Below, piece after piece: positions 1-8,266 of a stretch of 45,599 nucleotides of DNA (its first letter is position 1; each line of letters begins with the position of its first letter). The position numbers and the translations under genes are program-made. The stretch is from Thermoanaerobacterales bacterium (GTDB taxonomy: Bacteria; Bacillota; Desulfotomaculia; Desulfotomaculales; JASEER01): contig JASEER010000019.1 in assembly GCA_030019475.1 (NCBI GenBank), positions 1 through 45,599 on the forward strand. The letters run 5' to 3'. A model generated the notes under the pieces. It worked only from the letters and a program-made list of their open reading frames with translations. It had not been told where the DNA came from and searched no databases.

Positions 1-387
1 TTATGGGTCGCTGCTGCTTATGTCTGGCCGGTGGTTGTTCCAATGTCTTGGCCTTCTCGTGAAGTGAACCTGCTCATTGAAGTTGCTCTGATCATTGGAA
101 TGTACGTTATGCTAGCTGTGCTCGTACTTAGGTCAAGTCGTAAGATCCTTGTCTATTTTCTAGGTCTGGTGATGAATGGGTTGCTGTGTTTTGCAGCGTT
201 TTTGGCATTCGCCATCACCGACACAGGGGGGGCCTGTATAAACCCCATGGTGCTCTTGTGGATACTTAGCACACTGCTTTCCTCGATAGTGTACACCATA
301 ATTGTCTGTGCCTTTCTGGCTGTGGCGAACTACATGAATAAGAGGAAACTCGCGAGAGAGCTTACATCCGAAGACAAACGTGACTGA
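1..387 (+). CDS. Small integral membrane protein, 5' end outside window
   Basis: The reading frame is open from the first base of the window to the TGA at 385-387. A GTG at 31 is the first start codon inside the window, but the codons before it are also hydrophobic, so the true start probably lies upstream. The visible part has three or four hydrophobic segments, a short basic cytoplasmic stretch (NKRKLARE) and a charged C-terminus, which is the layout of a small polytopic membrane protein. No family was recognised and no enzymatic motif is visible. A second reading frame starts at a GTG (380) overlapping its stop, suggesting a two-gene unit. That second gene has been cut by an IS end. Base composition is more A+T-rich than the biosynthetic operons further right. 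Confidence 0.55.
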   Translation, partial: LWVAAAYVWPVVVPMSWPSREVNLLIEVALIIGMYVMLAVLVLRSSRKILVYFLGLVMNGLLCFAAFLAFAITDTGGACINPMVLLWILSTLLSSIVYTIIVCAFLAVANYMNKRKLARELTSEDKRD

Positions 388-493
388 GCAATCAAAGATT
401 GACCACCAGATCCAGATGGCTGAAGAGGAGATGCTTAAAGCAAGAACAATGAGGTGGACCCCATTGTCAAGACACATTTTTGACGAAGTTTAA
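380..493 (+). pseudogene. Gene start truncated by IS3-like element end
   Basis: A GTG at 380 overlaps the stop of the preceding membrane gene and opens a frame of 25 hydrophilic codons (beginning MTEQSKIDHQ) up to base 454. From 455 the frame runs into the terminal inverted repeat of an IS element (TGGACCCCATTG...) and stops at TAA 491-493 after about a dozen IS-encoded codons. The native part is therefore most likely the N-terminus of a gene whose remainder was displaced by the insertion. The native residues are charged and helix-prone, but too few to assign a family. The overlap with the upstream stop suggests translational coupling. Confidence 0.45.
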
Positions 494-716
494 GGTGGGT
501 TTCCTCCTTCCCTAGTGGTTAATCATGGTAGTTATCCTGATTTGAGATGCTTCGTCAACTCCCATTGATGGGGATGCCTGGAAGACTTGGCTTGATCCCT
601 TTGGCTGTCTCAAAGTACACTTCGGCCGGAGTCTGGTAGTCCAGCGCCTGATGTACGCGTCGGTGATTGTAGAAGTCCAAGTAGTTGCTAATGCCCAGGC
701 GCGCCTCTTGCGGCCC
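455..716 (-). mobile_element. IS3-family element remnant (one terminal repeat plus transposase 3' end)
   Basis: Bases 455-502 form a terminal repeat starting TGGACCCCATTGTCAAGACA. A 44/48 identical copy in inverted orientation lies at 15515-15562, which shows it is a mobile-element end. Inside it, on the minus strand, is the C-terminal coding part of an OrfB-type integrase-core transposase. The element is cut at about 716, where an unrelated 41-bp sequence (repeated at 1055-1095) begins. The other end and most of the transposase are missing, so this copy is dead. Confidence 0.7.
555..716 (-). pseudogene. IS3-family transposase OrfB, C-terminal fragment
   Basis: The minus-strand frame encodes YLDFYNHRRVHQALDYQTP followed by AEVYF, the classic C-terminal signature of IS3/IS150-type OrfB integrases (Y-x-FYN-x-R-x-HQAL-x-Y-x-TPAEVY). 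Only about 50 of roughly 280 residues remain; the DDE catalytic core is absent. Upstream, the frame continues into a segment starting MVSYVERVQVVDT that comes from the 41-bp repeat and is not transposase. The IS terminal repeat lies downstream, as expected for the right end of such an element. Confidence 0.75.
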
Positions 717-757
717 AGTATCCACCACCTGGACTCTCTCCACGTAGGAAACCATCG
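717..757. repeat. 41-bp direct repeat, copy 1
   Basis: This 41-bp stretch recurs at 1055-1095 with one mismatch (C/T at its 26th base). On the minus strand each copy begins with an ATG and reads MVSYVERVQVVDT or MVSYMERVQVVDT, with a GGAGGT-like site about 20 bases upstream of the ATG in both. The two copies look like duplicated 5' ends of the same gene. Here the copy joins the transposase remnant. Confidence 0.85.
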
Positions 758-798
758 TTGCACGTAAGTAACCTCCCAAAAAGGAACAGCCTAAGATG

Positions 799-1044
799 CT
801 ACCTCCGCAGAGTGATCCGGACCAGCAGCCTTAAAGCGTAACCAAGGACTCCACCAAGTAGTGCTGGAAAGAGGAATACGAATACCAATTCCTCTACTAC
901 AGGATCGATGTCCAGCCTCTCCTGGAAGTTATCAAATATATAGCTCTCCCAATAAAACGGGGCGATCAAGTAGATTTTTTCCCACCAAGGGATGTAAACA
1001 AAGGGCGAAATCAGAGCGACGATGGTGGAAACAAAGCTGTACAA
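799..1044 (-). CDS. Small hydrophobic membrane protein (possibly truncated at its 5' end)
   Basis: The minus-strand frame encodes two hydrophobic segments separated by a loop with acidic residues (DNFQERLDIDPVVEE), ending in a basic tail (RLLVRITLRR). The chosen TTG start at 1044 follows an AGGAGG site. The same frame also extends upstream through the 41-bp repeat to an ATG at 1101, giving a chimeric N-terminus. It is unclear whether the protein is intact, about 81 residues, or a remnant joined to the repeat during rearrangement. No family was recognised. Neighbours are an IS remnant and a broken surface-protein gene. Confidence 0.4.
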   Translation of the reverse strand: MYSFVSTIVALISPFVYIPWWEKIYLIAPFYWESYIFDNFQERLDIDPVVEELVFVFLFPALLGGVLGYALRLLVRITLRR

Positions 1045-1054
1045 AACTCCTCCT

Positions 1055-1095
1055 AGTATCCACCACCTGGACTCTCTCCATGTAGGAAACCATCG
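1055..1095. repeat. 41-bp direct repeat, copy 2
   Basis: Second copy of the 717-757 sequence with a single difference. Similarity continues weakly beyond the repeat toward a shared CACGT...ACCTCC block (a minus-strand GGAGGT). It joins the 5' side of the small membrane protein gene. Confidence 0.85.
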
Positions 1096-1180
1096 ACTCA
1101 CGTGACAAGACCTCCGAATCCACGAGTATTACTGCTTATACATTATAGTGAGCAGTATATTCCGAAAACGTCAATAGTGT

Positions 1181-1207
1181 AGGGGGTGGCCAGCGCGGCC
1201 ACCCCCT
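1181..1207. terminator. GC-rich hairpin, likely terminator
   Basis: Perfect 11-bp inverted repeat (AGGGGGTGGCC / GGCCACCCCCT) with a 5-base loop, ten bases downstream of the vWA pseudogene stop (minus strand). A short T-run follows on the plus strand (TTTA); none is clear on the minus strand, so the direction is uncertain. Confidence 0.5.
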
Positions 1208-1216
1208 TTAGAATTA

Positions 1217-2053
1217 TCAATGAGTAGAATCGTACAGTTGTCCGTCGTCAACACAAACAGTGTTCTCTCCCTGGTCGTGTGGAACATACACAAGTACTGA
1301 CCCGAAAGACTCGCCGCCTTTCCCGTCGGTCGCAACGAACGTGATCTTGTACACTCGTCCGTTGCCGTCTCCTGAACGCTCCGCTCGGACTGAAGCCTTG
1401 TCCGTTCCTACCCCAGCCCCATCCGGCCTGGTGTTTCCCGAACCTTTGTCATCCACCGGCTCATCCTGAGTAATGCCGGTTATGGTTACTGTTACCGGAT
1501 CACCGTCAGGGTCGACAACATTAAGGATGTTGATGTCCACCATCTTGTGATTGGCGGGCCAAAGCCTGGAGATGCTGGGTGTGGCTCCGGTGCAGTCGGG
1601 CGGTCTGTTATCCGTGGGCGGATTTGTTATTGCCCCAATGGCATCCTGAATCGCTTGCACCACTTCACTGGCGGTAGCGGCTGAAAAAACGTGACCCTCC
1701 GTTCGCTGGGCCAAGCGAGAGAAGGACTCGTAAGTTTCAGAGTCATTGCCGATGACAATACTATAGATGATTGCCGGGTCAACAGATTCGGCCGTTGCTA
1801 CCACTGAGTCCTCGGTATAGCCGGTAAACGGCTCGGGAGCGTGAGGCGGCGCGTCACCCATTAGGATGACTATCTTTTCGACCCCATCTCTCCAGGACCC
1901 GAGGTTCTCAGTAAGGATTGCTCTTGTGAGTGCTGAATAAACCGATTCTTTCCAGTCCGCCCCACCGGATGCCGACAAACTGTTCAATGCGGAAATAATG
2001 GTGGTCTTGTTCGTTGAGAAGGGAAGAACGGCGCGATACGTATAGTCAGACGA
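1217..2053 (-). pseudogene. von Willebrand factor A domain surface protein, 5'-truncated
   Basis: The open frame runs from just after a stop codon at 2054-2056 to the stop at 1217. It opens inside a vWA domain: a strand reading YRAVLPFSTNK, then LNSLSASGGADW and the strand VEKIVILMGDAPPH are typical of the second half of the fold. The N-terminal MIDAS motif DxSxS and any signal peptide are missing, and no plausible start with a ribosome site exists. A TTG at 1987 falls inside the domain. After the vWA part comes an Ig-like or cadherin-like module (WPANHKMVDI, VVDPDGDPVTVTITGI, YKITFVATDGKGG), common in secreted proteins. The frame probably encoded a large cell-surface or secreted protein. The break at about 2054 lies just beyond the end of the cyd operon, so this is a deletion or rearrangement edge. 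Confidence 0.65.
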
Positions 2054-2093
2054 TCAGGTTCCTGAGGGCGCACAGGAAGTCCTCCGAAGCCCA

Positions 2094-2120
2094 GCCGGGG
2101 CGGGGTAAACCCGCGCCGGC
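2094..2120 (-). terminator. GC-rich hairpin after cydC
   Basis: An 11-bp stem with one mismatch (GCCGGGGCGGG / CCCGCGCCGGC) and a GTAAA loop lies 30 bases after the cydC stop. It could end the cyd transcript. No T-run follows it on the minus strand, so the call is weak. Confidence 0.3.
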
Positions 2121-2149
2121 ACGGCTGCGCCCATACGCGCGTCGGGCGG

Positions 2150-3874
2150 TTAAAACCGGGTCTGCAGCTCCCACATTTGCCGGTAGAGGCCGCCTTGGCG
2201 GAGGAGTTCCTCGTGCCGTCCCCGCTCGACGACCCGGCCCCTGTCGAGCACCAGGATCTCGTCCGCCAGGTTCAGGCCCGCCAGCCGGTGGGTGATCAGG
2301 AGCGTGGTCCGCCCGGCCGTCAGGCGGCGGACGGTCTCCATCACCTCCCGCTCGGTCACCGCGTCCAGGGAGGCGGTGGGCTCGTCGAGCAGGAGAACGG
2401 GCGCGTCCTTCAGTATGGCCCGCGCGATCGCCAGGCGCTGGCGCTGGCCCCCCGAAAGCTTCAGGCCCCTGTCGCCCACACAGGTGTCGTAGCCCAGCGG
2501 AAGGCCTTCAATGAAGTCGTGGATCCGGGCGGCCCGGGTCGCCGCGACGATCTCCTCTTCACCGGCCCCCGGCCGGGCGATCAGGAGGTTTTCCCGGATG
2601 GTGGCGTTAAAGAGGTAGGTCTGTTGGGTGACCACGCTGATCAGGCTCCGCAGGTCCTCCGGGTCGTAAGCCTTCAGTTCATGTCCACCGAGCCGGACCG
2701 ATCCCTCTTCATAATCCCAAAAACGCAGCAGGATCCTGACCAGGGTGCTCTTGCCGGCCCCGCTGGGGCCGACAATGGCCAGCGCGCGCCCCTGCGGTAG
2801 AGCGAAACAGAGCCCGTCAATGATCCACGGTTCGTCCCCGCCGTAACGGAAGCGAAGGTTGTCGACGCGGATGTCGAACCTTAAGGGCCCGGGCGCGGGG
2901 GAGGGGGGAGCCGCGACCGCGGGGACGGCGTCGGTTACGGCGAACAGTCTTTTGGCCGCCGCCAGGCTTGACTCCAGGTGATGGAAGACCAGCGGCAGGG
3001 ACTGGACGGCCTCAAAGCTGCTTGCGGCCGCAAGGGCAAGCATGGCCAGGTGGACGCCCTCGATCCGGCCGTCTGCCACCAGAGGGATCGCCAGTACCAG
3101 GACGGTCCACATCGCCAGGTGCGTCAGCAGGCCGACCAGGGCACCGGAAAGACTTCCCAAAGCGGCCGCCCGCCCCTGAAGCGCCACCAGGCTCCCGCTC
3201 AGCCGGTCAACCTGCTCCTGTTGCCGCCCGGCCTGGTTGAAGGCAATGATCTCGGGCATACCCTGGACGGTGTCCACCAGGCGGGCGATCAGCGCCGCCC
3301 GGGTTTCCACCGCCCGCCGGCCCAGCCCCCGGCCCAGGGCCGTAATGCCCAGGGGCGCCGCCACCCCCGCGGCCACAAAGAAGCCCAGCAGGGCCACGGC
3401 CAGGCGCAGGTCAAACCAGGCCAGGAAAAGGAAGGTCCCCAGCAGAACCATCAGGGCCACCAGGGGAGGCGCCAGGACCCGCAGGTAGAACTGCTCCAGC
3501 GTTTCCACGTCCGCCACGATGCGGCCGGCCAGGTCACCGCTCCGCAGATCGACCAGCCGGGCCGGCGCCAGGGGTTCCAGCGCCCGGTAAAACCGGACGC
3601 GCAGCCGGCTGAGCACCCGGAAGGTGGCGTCGTGGGAGACGTAGCGTTCCAGGTAACGAAACACGGCCCGGGAAATGCCGAAAAAGCGTACCCCGACGAT
3701 GGCCTGCATCAGGTCCAGCACGGGGGGATGCAGCGCCGCGCCGGCGATGAGGAAGGCGGAGGTGGCCATCAGCCCGATGCCGCTGCCCACGGTCAGAAAG
3801 CCCAGCAAGGTCGCCAGGAGCATAGCCTTCCAGTGGGGGGCGATCAAGCCGAGCAGGCGAAGGAAGACTTTCAT
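2150..3874 (-). CDS. cydC: Cytochrome bd biogenesis ABC transporter, CydC subunit
   Basis: This is one half of the heterodimeric ABC exporter CydDC, which is needed to assemble cytochrome bd; in model bacteria it exports glutathione/cysteine or handles haem. It is 574 residues, the normal size. Residues 1-300 form the six-helix membrane domain and include the conserved SAFLIAGAALHP region. The ATPase domain follows, with Walker A GPSGAGKS (369-376), signature LSGGQRQR, Walker B PVLLLDEPTASLD and a switch His in ITHRLAG. The ATG at 3874 was chosen because it overlaps the cydD stop by four bases (ATGA) and the protein then starts like other CydC. The frame continues open further upstream inside cydD, but that part is only shadow. 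It is the last gene of cydABDC. Confidence 0.93.
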   Translation of the reverse strand: MKVFLRLLGLIAPHWKAMLLATLLGFLTVGSGIGLMATSAFLIAGAALHPPVLDLMQAIVGVRFFGISRAVFRYLERYVSHDATFRVLSRLRVRFYRALEPLAPARLVDLRSGDLAGRIVADVETLEQFYLRVLAPPLVALMVLLGTFLFLAWFDLRLAVALLGFFVAAGVAAPLGITALGRGLGRRAVETRAALIARLVDTVQGMPEIIAFNQAGRQQEQVDRLSGSLVALQGRAAALGSLSGALVGLLTHLAMWTVLVLAIPLVADGRIEGVHLAMLALAAASSFEAVQSLPLVFHHLESSLAAAKRLFAVTDAVPAVAAPPSPAPGPLRFDIRVDNLRFRYGGDEPWIIDGLCFALPQGRALAIVGPSGAGKSTLVRILLRFWDYEEGSVRLGGHELKAYDPEDLRSLISVVTQQTYLFNATIRENLLIARPGAGEEEIVAATRAARIHDFIEGLPLGYDTCVGDRGLKLSGGQRQRLAIARAILKDAPVLLLDEPTASLDAVTEREVMETVRRLTAGRTTLLITHRLAGLNLADEILVLDRGRVVERGRHEELLRQGGLYRQMWELQTRF

Positions 3875-5601
3875 GCCGGACCTCCGTATGCCGCGACCAG
3901 GCGGCGGTAAACCCCGTGCTGTTCCATAAGTTCCGCGTGCCGCCCCGCCTCCGCCACCCGGCCCCGGTCGAGGACGAGAATGCGGTCGGCGCGGCGAACG
4001 GTGTTCAGCCGGTGGGCGATGACCAGCACCGTACGGCCTTGTGCCAGCCGTTCCAGCGCTTCGAGGACGCCGCTCTCGGTGGCCGGGTCCAGGCCGGCCG
4101 TCCCCTCGTCCAGGATCAACACGGGGGCGTCTCTCAGGAAAGCCCGGGCGACGGCCAGGCGCTGGGCCTGCCCGCCGCTCAGGCGCAGCCCCCCTTCGCC
4201 GACGGGAGTGTCGTACCCCCGGGGAAGCTCGGCGATGAACCGGTGGGCGCCTGCCTCTTCGGCCGCCTTCCTGACTTCCTCCGCGGAGGCGCCGGGACGG
4301 CCGAGGCGGATATTGTCCGACACCGTGCCGTAGAAGATGTAGGGGTCCTGGGGGACCAGGGCGACGCGGGCGCGCCACTCTTCCGCGGGGATCTCCGAGA
4401 GGGGGAGGCCGTTGACGGTGATGCGGCCGCGGTCGGGCTCGAGAAAGCGCAGCAGCAGGTGCGCCACGGTGCTCTTGCCGGCCCCGCTGGGGCCGACCAG
4501 GGCCACCCGTTCCCCCGGCGAAACGCCAAAGGAAACGCCCTGCAGCGCCGGTCTTGCCCCGCCTTCATAGGCGTAATGCACATCCTGGAAACGGATCTCG
4601 ATACCGCCCTTGGGTACGGGGGCCCCGTTTCCTGCCGCCGCCGTCGGAGGCGCCGGGGTCTCCAGGATGGCGAAGATGCGCCCGGCGGCGCTCACCCCCG
4701 CCATGCCGGCGTGGAACCCGCCGCCGAGGAGCCGCAGGGGCAGGTAGAACTCAGGGGCCAGGAGCAGGATGAAGAAGGCCTCCTCGAAGGGCATCCGGGC
4801 GTACACCAGCCTGATGCCCACCGTGACCGCCACCAGCGCGGTGCTGATGGTAGCCACGAACTCCAGCACCAGGGCCGAGAGGAAGGCCACCCGCAGGATC
4901 CCCAGGGTGGCCCCCCGGAAGTCGTCGCTCACCCGCCCGATGATCTCCGCCTGGGCTTTGCTCCGGCCGAATACCTTGAGGGTGGTGAGGCCCTGGATGA
5001 CGTCCAGGAAGTGCGCGCTCATCCGGCTCAGGGTTTCCCACTGGCGCCGGCTGAGGGCCTCGGCCCACTTGCCGATAAGGACCATAAAGAGCGGAATCAG
5101 GGGCGCGGTAAGAAGCATAATCAGCCCGGAAACAGGGTCTAGGGGGAAGACGAAACCCAGGACGGCGAGCGGGGAGAGGGCGGCCAGGGCGAGCTGGGGC
5201 AGGTAGCGGGAAAAGAAGGCGTCCACGGCCTCGACGCCCTCGCCCAGGACGTTTACCAGTTCGCCGGCCCGCTCCTCCCTGGCGTAGGCAGGCCCGAGGG
5301 CCAGGAGGTGGGCCAAAAGCCGCCGTCGCAGGGAGTGCTTGATCCGGGCCGCGCAGCCGTGGGCCGCGGTTTCGCCCGCCCAGGCCAGCACGGCCCGGAG
5401 GACGATCACCCCGAGCAGGACCGACAGCAGGGGCCGGACGGCCGCCGGGCCCTCTCCCCCGAGGAAAACGCGGTCCACGATGCGCGCCAGGCACCCCGCC
5501 TGCAGGACGGCCAGCAGGCCGTACGCCGTCCCCAGACCGACGGCCAGGGCCAGAAGAAACCGGACCTGCCGCGCCTCCCTCACCAGACGCCTGTCAATCA
5601 T
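3871..5601 (-). CDS. cydD: Cytochrome bd biogenesis ABC transporter, CydD subunit
   Basis: CydD partners CydC in the inner-membrane exporter that supports bd oxidase maturation. The 576-residue protein has an N-terminal six-helix ABC exporter domain with the CydD-type motif LPQLALAALSPLAVL and a C-terminal ATPase domain with Walker A GPSGAGKS, signature LSGGQAQR, Walker B PVLILDEGTAGLD and IAHRLNTV. The D-loop EGTAGLD (rather than EPTASLD) is a mild deviation also seen in CydD proteins. It starts at an ATG 43 bases after cydB and overlaps cydC by four bases, so the two subunits are translationally coupled. Identity as CydD rather than CydC rests on gene order and the LPQL..A..P region. Confidence 0.92.
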   Translation of the reverse strand: MIDRRLVREARQVRFLLALAVGLGTAYGLLAVLQAGCLARIVDRVFLGGEGPAAVRPLLSVLLGVIVLRAVLAWAGETAAHGCAARIKHSLRRRLLAHLLALGPAYAREERAGELVNVLGEGVEAVDAFFSRYLPQLALAALSPLAVLGFVFPLDPVSGLIMLLTAPLIPLFMVLIGKWAEALSRRQWETLSRMSAHFLDVIQGLTTLKVFGRSKAQAEIIGRVSDDFRGATLGILRVAFLSALVLEFVATISTALVAVTVGIRLVYARMPFEEAFFILLLAPEFYLPLRLLGGGFHAGMAGVSAAGRIFAILETPAPPTAAAGNGAPVPKGGIEIRFQDVHYAYEGGARPALQGVSFGVSPGERVALVGPSGAGKSTVAHLLLRFLEPDRGRITVNGLPLSEIPAEEWRARVALVPQDPYIFYGTVSDNIRLGRPGASAEEVRKAAEEAGAHRFIAELPRGYDTPVGEGGLRLSGGQAQRLAVARAFLRDAPVLILDEGTAGLDPATESGVLEALERLAQGRTVLVIAHRLNTVRRADRILVLDRGRVAEAGRHAELMEQHGVYRRLVAAYGGPA

Positions 5602-5644
5602 CCAATCACCGCCGCGTTTCCGTCCCGGCCCCCGCCGGCTCCGC

Positions 5645-6649
5645 TCAGTACTCCAGGTCCCTTACCGTCACCCGCCGGCGGAAGACCCAGTAGGTCCATG
5701 CCTGGTAGGCGAGCACGACGGGAACGAGGGTCAGGGCGACGATGGTCATGACCTTCAGGGTGTAAGGGCTGGACGAGGCGTTGTAGACCGTGAGGCTCCA
5801 TTCCGGGTTGAGGCTCGATACCATCACCCGCGGGAAGAGCCCGGCAAACAGGGCCGCGGTGGCCAGGACGATGGCCAGGCCGTTGGCGGCGAAGGCCTGC
5901 GCGTACCTGCGGCCGCGGACAAACCAGGCCGCCAGGAGCAACGCCGCGGCGGCCGCCCAGAAGACGAACGCGGGGCCCGGCTTGGCCGGGAGGTCGGTCT
6001 GGCCGTAGCTGAGCACGACCAGGAGGAGCAGGCTCGGGACGGCCGCGGCCGCGGCCAGCGAGGCCGCCCGGCGGGCGCGCTCCAGCACGTGGCCCTCGGT
6101 CTTGAGGCTGAGGAACAGGGCTCCGTGGAGCGTGAAGAGCGACAGCGTCGTCAGCCCGCCGACCAGGGTGTAGGGGGACAGGAGGTCCCAGAAGCCGCCC
6201 ACGTACTGCATGGCGGCGTTGACCGGCACTCCCCGGACAAGGTTGGTCAGGGCCACACCCCAGAGCAGGGCGGGCAGCGCGCTTCCCAGGAAGATCATCC
6301 AATCCCAGAACCGGCGCCACCCGGGCTGGTCCGTCTTGCTGCGGAACTCGAAGGCGACTCCGCGCATGATCAGGGCGACGAGAATCAGAAACAGCGCCAG
6401 GTAAAATCCGCTGAAGAGGGTGGCGTACCAGTGGGGAAAGGCGGCGAAGATCGCCCCGCCGGCCGTCAGCAGCCAGACCTCGTTCCCGTCCCAGAACGGG
6501 CCGATCGTGTTGACGGCGACACGCCGTTCAACATCGTTCTTCCCGACGAAGGGCAGCAGGGTACCGACGCCGTAGTCAAAGCCCTCCAGGAAGAAGAAAC
6601 CGGCGAACAGGACGGTGATGAGCAGGAACCAGAGAACATTTAGGTCCAT
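5645..6649 (-). CDS. cydB: Cytochrome bd quinol oxidase subunit II
   Basis: Membrane subunit II of the bd-type quinol oxidase, which pairs with CydA to reduce oxygen with electrons from quinol. The 334-residue length is typical. The N-terminus (LWFLLITVLFAGFFFLEGFD, then YGVGTLLPFVG) and NTIGPFWDGNEVWLLTAGG are hallmark CydB sequences, and eight or nine hydrophobic segments follow. The ATG at 6649 lies behind a GGGAGGTGT site and the gene overlaps the end of cydA by ten bases, so the two subunits are coupled. CydD begins 43 bases downstream. CydX was not recognised; small bd subunits are often hard to see or absent outside proteobacteria. Confidence 0.96.
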   Translation of the reverse strand: MDLNVLWFLLITVLFAGFFFLEGFDYGVGTLLPFVGKNDVERRVAVNTIGPFWDGNEVWLLTAGGAIFAAFPHWYATLFSGFYLALFLILVALIMRGVAFEFRSKTDQPGWRRFWDWMIFLGSALPALLWGVALTNLVRGVPVNAAMQYVGGFWDLLSPYTLVGGLTTLSLFTLHGALFLSLKTEGHVLERARRAASLAAAAAVPSLLLLVVLSYGQTDLPAKPGPAFVFWAAAAALLLAAWFVRGRRYAQAFAANGLAIVLATAALFAGLFPRVMVSSLNPEWSLTVYNASSSPYTLKVMTIVALTLVPVVLAYQAWTYWVFRRRVTVRDLEY

Positions 6650-8025
6650 AACGACACCTCCCTCGGGGCGCCCGGCGGTACGGGCGTCGTCTCAGCCTCG
6701 GGACCCTGCTTGACGAACCTGGCGAGGAGGTACACGTCCACCACCGCCAGGACCCCGTAGATCAAAGTGAAGGAGAGCAGGGTGGCGAGAACGGCGCCGG
6801 CGGAAACCGACGGGGAAACGGCCTCCTGCACCCGCTGCAGCCCGTAGACGATCCAGGGCTGGCGGCCGACCTCGGCCATGAACCAGCCGGCGGTGTTGGC
6901 GATATAGGGAACGGGGATGCTCCACAGCAGAGCCTTCAGCACCCAGGTCCTGGCCTCCAGCCGGCCCTTGCGCCACAGGTACAGGCTGTACAGGGTGATG
7001 AAGGCCATCCACAGCCCGCAGAGGACCATCAGGCGGAAACTCCAGTAGACGGAGGTCACCGGCGGGATGTAGTTGCCGGGCCCGTAACGCGACTCGAACC
7101 CGGCCTGCAGTTCTTTGATGCCTTTGACCTCGCCGCTGAGGGAGTTGTGGGCGAGAAGACTCCCGAAGGCCGGGATCTGGATCTCAAAGGGGTTGGCTTG
7201 CTGTTTTTCGTCAATCAGCGCCACCGGGCTGAAGGGCGCCGGATCCGCGCTCTCCCAGAGCGCCTCCGCCGCAGCCATCTTCATCGGCTGGGAGTGGACA
7301 AGGTGCTGCCCCTGGAAGTGCCCGATAACGCCGACCAGGAGGACGGCGGCCACGCCCACCGTCAGGCCGAGCCGGAAAGAGCGGCGGAAAACGTCGGGGT
7401 GGCTCTTCCGCAACAGGTGGTAAGCGCTGATGCCCATCATGAAGAAGGCGGCGGTGATGAAACCGGCCAGGACGGTGTGCGGGAACTGGTACCACACGTG
7501 GGGATTCCCCAGCAGGGCGAAGAAGTCGGTCATTTCCGCCCGGCCGTTACGGATGGCGTAACCCACGGGTTCCTGCATAAAGGAATTGGCCACCAGGATC
7601 CAGAAGGCCGAAAGGTTGGAAGCGAAAGCCACGAGCCAGATCGTCGCGGCGTGCAAAGCTTTGGGCAGTTTATCCCATCCGAAGATCCATATGCCCAGAA
7701 AAGTGGATTCAAGGAAAAAAGCGGCCAGGGCCTCGATCGCCAGTGGGGCTCCGAAGACGTCACCGACGAAGCGTGAGTATTCGGACCAGTTCATGCCGAA
7801 GTGGAACTCCTGTACGATTCCGGTGACGACGCCCATGGCGAAGTTGATCAGAAAGAGCTTCCCCCAGAAGCGGGCCATCTTCTTATAGACTTCGTCCCCG
7901 GTCCGCACGTAGATGGTCTCCATAACGGCGACCAGGACCGAGAGCCCCAGGGTCAGCGGAACGAACAGAAAGTGGTAGCTCGAGGTTACCGCGAACTGCA
8001 ACCGCGCCAGCAGGAGCGCTTCCAC
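6640..8025 (-). CDS. cydA: Cytochrome bd quinol oxidase subunit I
   Basis: Subunit I carries haems b558, b595 and d and the quinol site of the bd oxidase in the cytoplasmic membrane. The 461-residue protein keeps the expected ligands: His18 (SSYHFLF) and His183 (FPHTVLAG), and the acidic pair Glu98/Glu106 near the high-spin haems. The GRQPW motif in the C-terminal half is present. The periplasmic Q-loop, including VKGIKELQ, is of the short type usual in Gram-positive and many anaerobic bacteria. The start ATG at 8025 gives the standard MEALLLARLQF opening. It is the first gene of cydABDC, with a promoter at 8200-8228 and a dyad in the leader. In an otherwise anaerobic-looking gene set it probably scavenges or respires traces of oxygen. 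Confidence 0.96.
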   Translation of the reverse strand: MEALLLARLQFAVTSSYHFLFVPLTLGLSVLVAVMETIYVRTGDEVYKKMARFWGKLFLINFAMGVVTGIVQEFHFGMNWSEYSRFVGDVFGAPLAIEALAAFFLESTFLGIWIFGWDKLPKALHAATIWLVAFASNLSAFWILVANSFMQEPVGYAIRNGRAEMTDFFALLGNPHVWYQFPHTVLAGFITAAFFMMGISAYHLLRKSHPDVFRRSFRLGLTVGVAAVLLVGVIGHFQGQHLVHSQPMKMAAAEALWESADPAPFSPVALIDEKQQANPFEIQIPAFGSLLAHNSLSGEVKGIKELQAGFESRYGPGNYIPPVTSVYWSFRLMVLCGLWMAFITLYSLYLWRKGRLEARTWVLKALLWSIPVPYIANTAGWFMAEVGRQPWIVYGLQRVQEAVSPSVSAGAVLATLLSFTLIYGVLAVVDVYLLARFVKQGPEAETTPVPPGAPREVSLWT

Positions 8026-8166
8026 AGTCTCTCCCCTCCCTTAACCTTTTTCGTCGTGTTTGTGTCGCTTTCTCCCCGGCCTGTAGAAGAACTATCCCTC
8101 CTTCCACGCGGTGATGGCGTTGCTGCAGAAATAGCAGTATCTTTAGAGAGAAAAGACGTTTATAAT

Positions 8167-8185
8167 GTATACTATCAGAGTATAC
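8167..8185. promoter_or_regulatory. Dyad operator in the cydA/rrf2 divergent region
   Basis: Perfect 7-bp inverted repeat GTATACT-ATCAG-AGTATAC. It lies a few bases downstream of the expected cydA transcription start and overlaps a TATAAT-like hexamer (8161-8166) reading toward the Rrf2 gene. Its size fits an operator for a dimeric winged-helix protein, and the adjacent Rrf2 protein is the obvious candidate. That link is inferred. Confidence 0.6.
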
Positions 8186-8199
8186 TTTTGTTGTGTTTT

Positions 8200-8228
8200 A
8201 ATATATTCCAAGCGGCTCTCAATGTCAA
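8200..8228 (-). promoter_or_regulatory. Sigma-A promoter of cydABDC
   Basis: On the minus strand TTGACA (8228-8223), a 17-base spacer and TATATT (8205-8200) form a near-consensus vegetative promoter aimed at cydA. It leaves a leader of about 165 bases that contains the 8167-8185 dyad. Confidence 0.8.
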
Positions 8229-8266
8229 TAGTGCAGGGGAGTTTTCCCAGAGGGGTGGAGGAAGGA

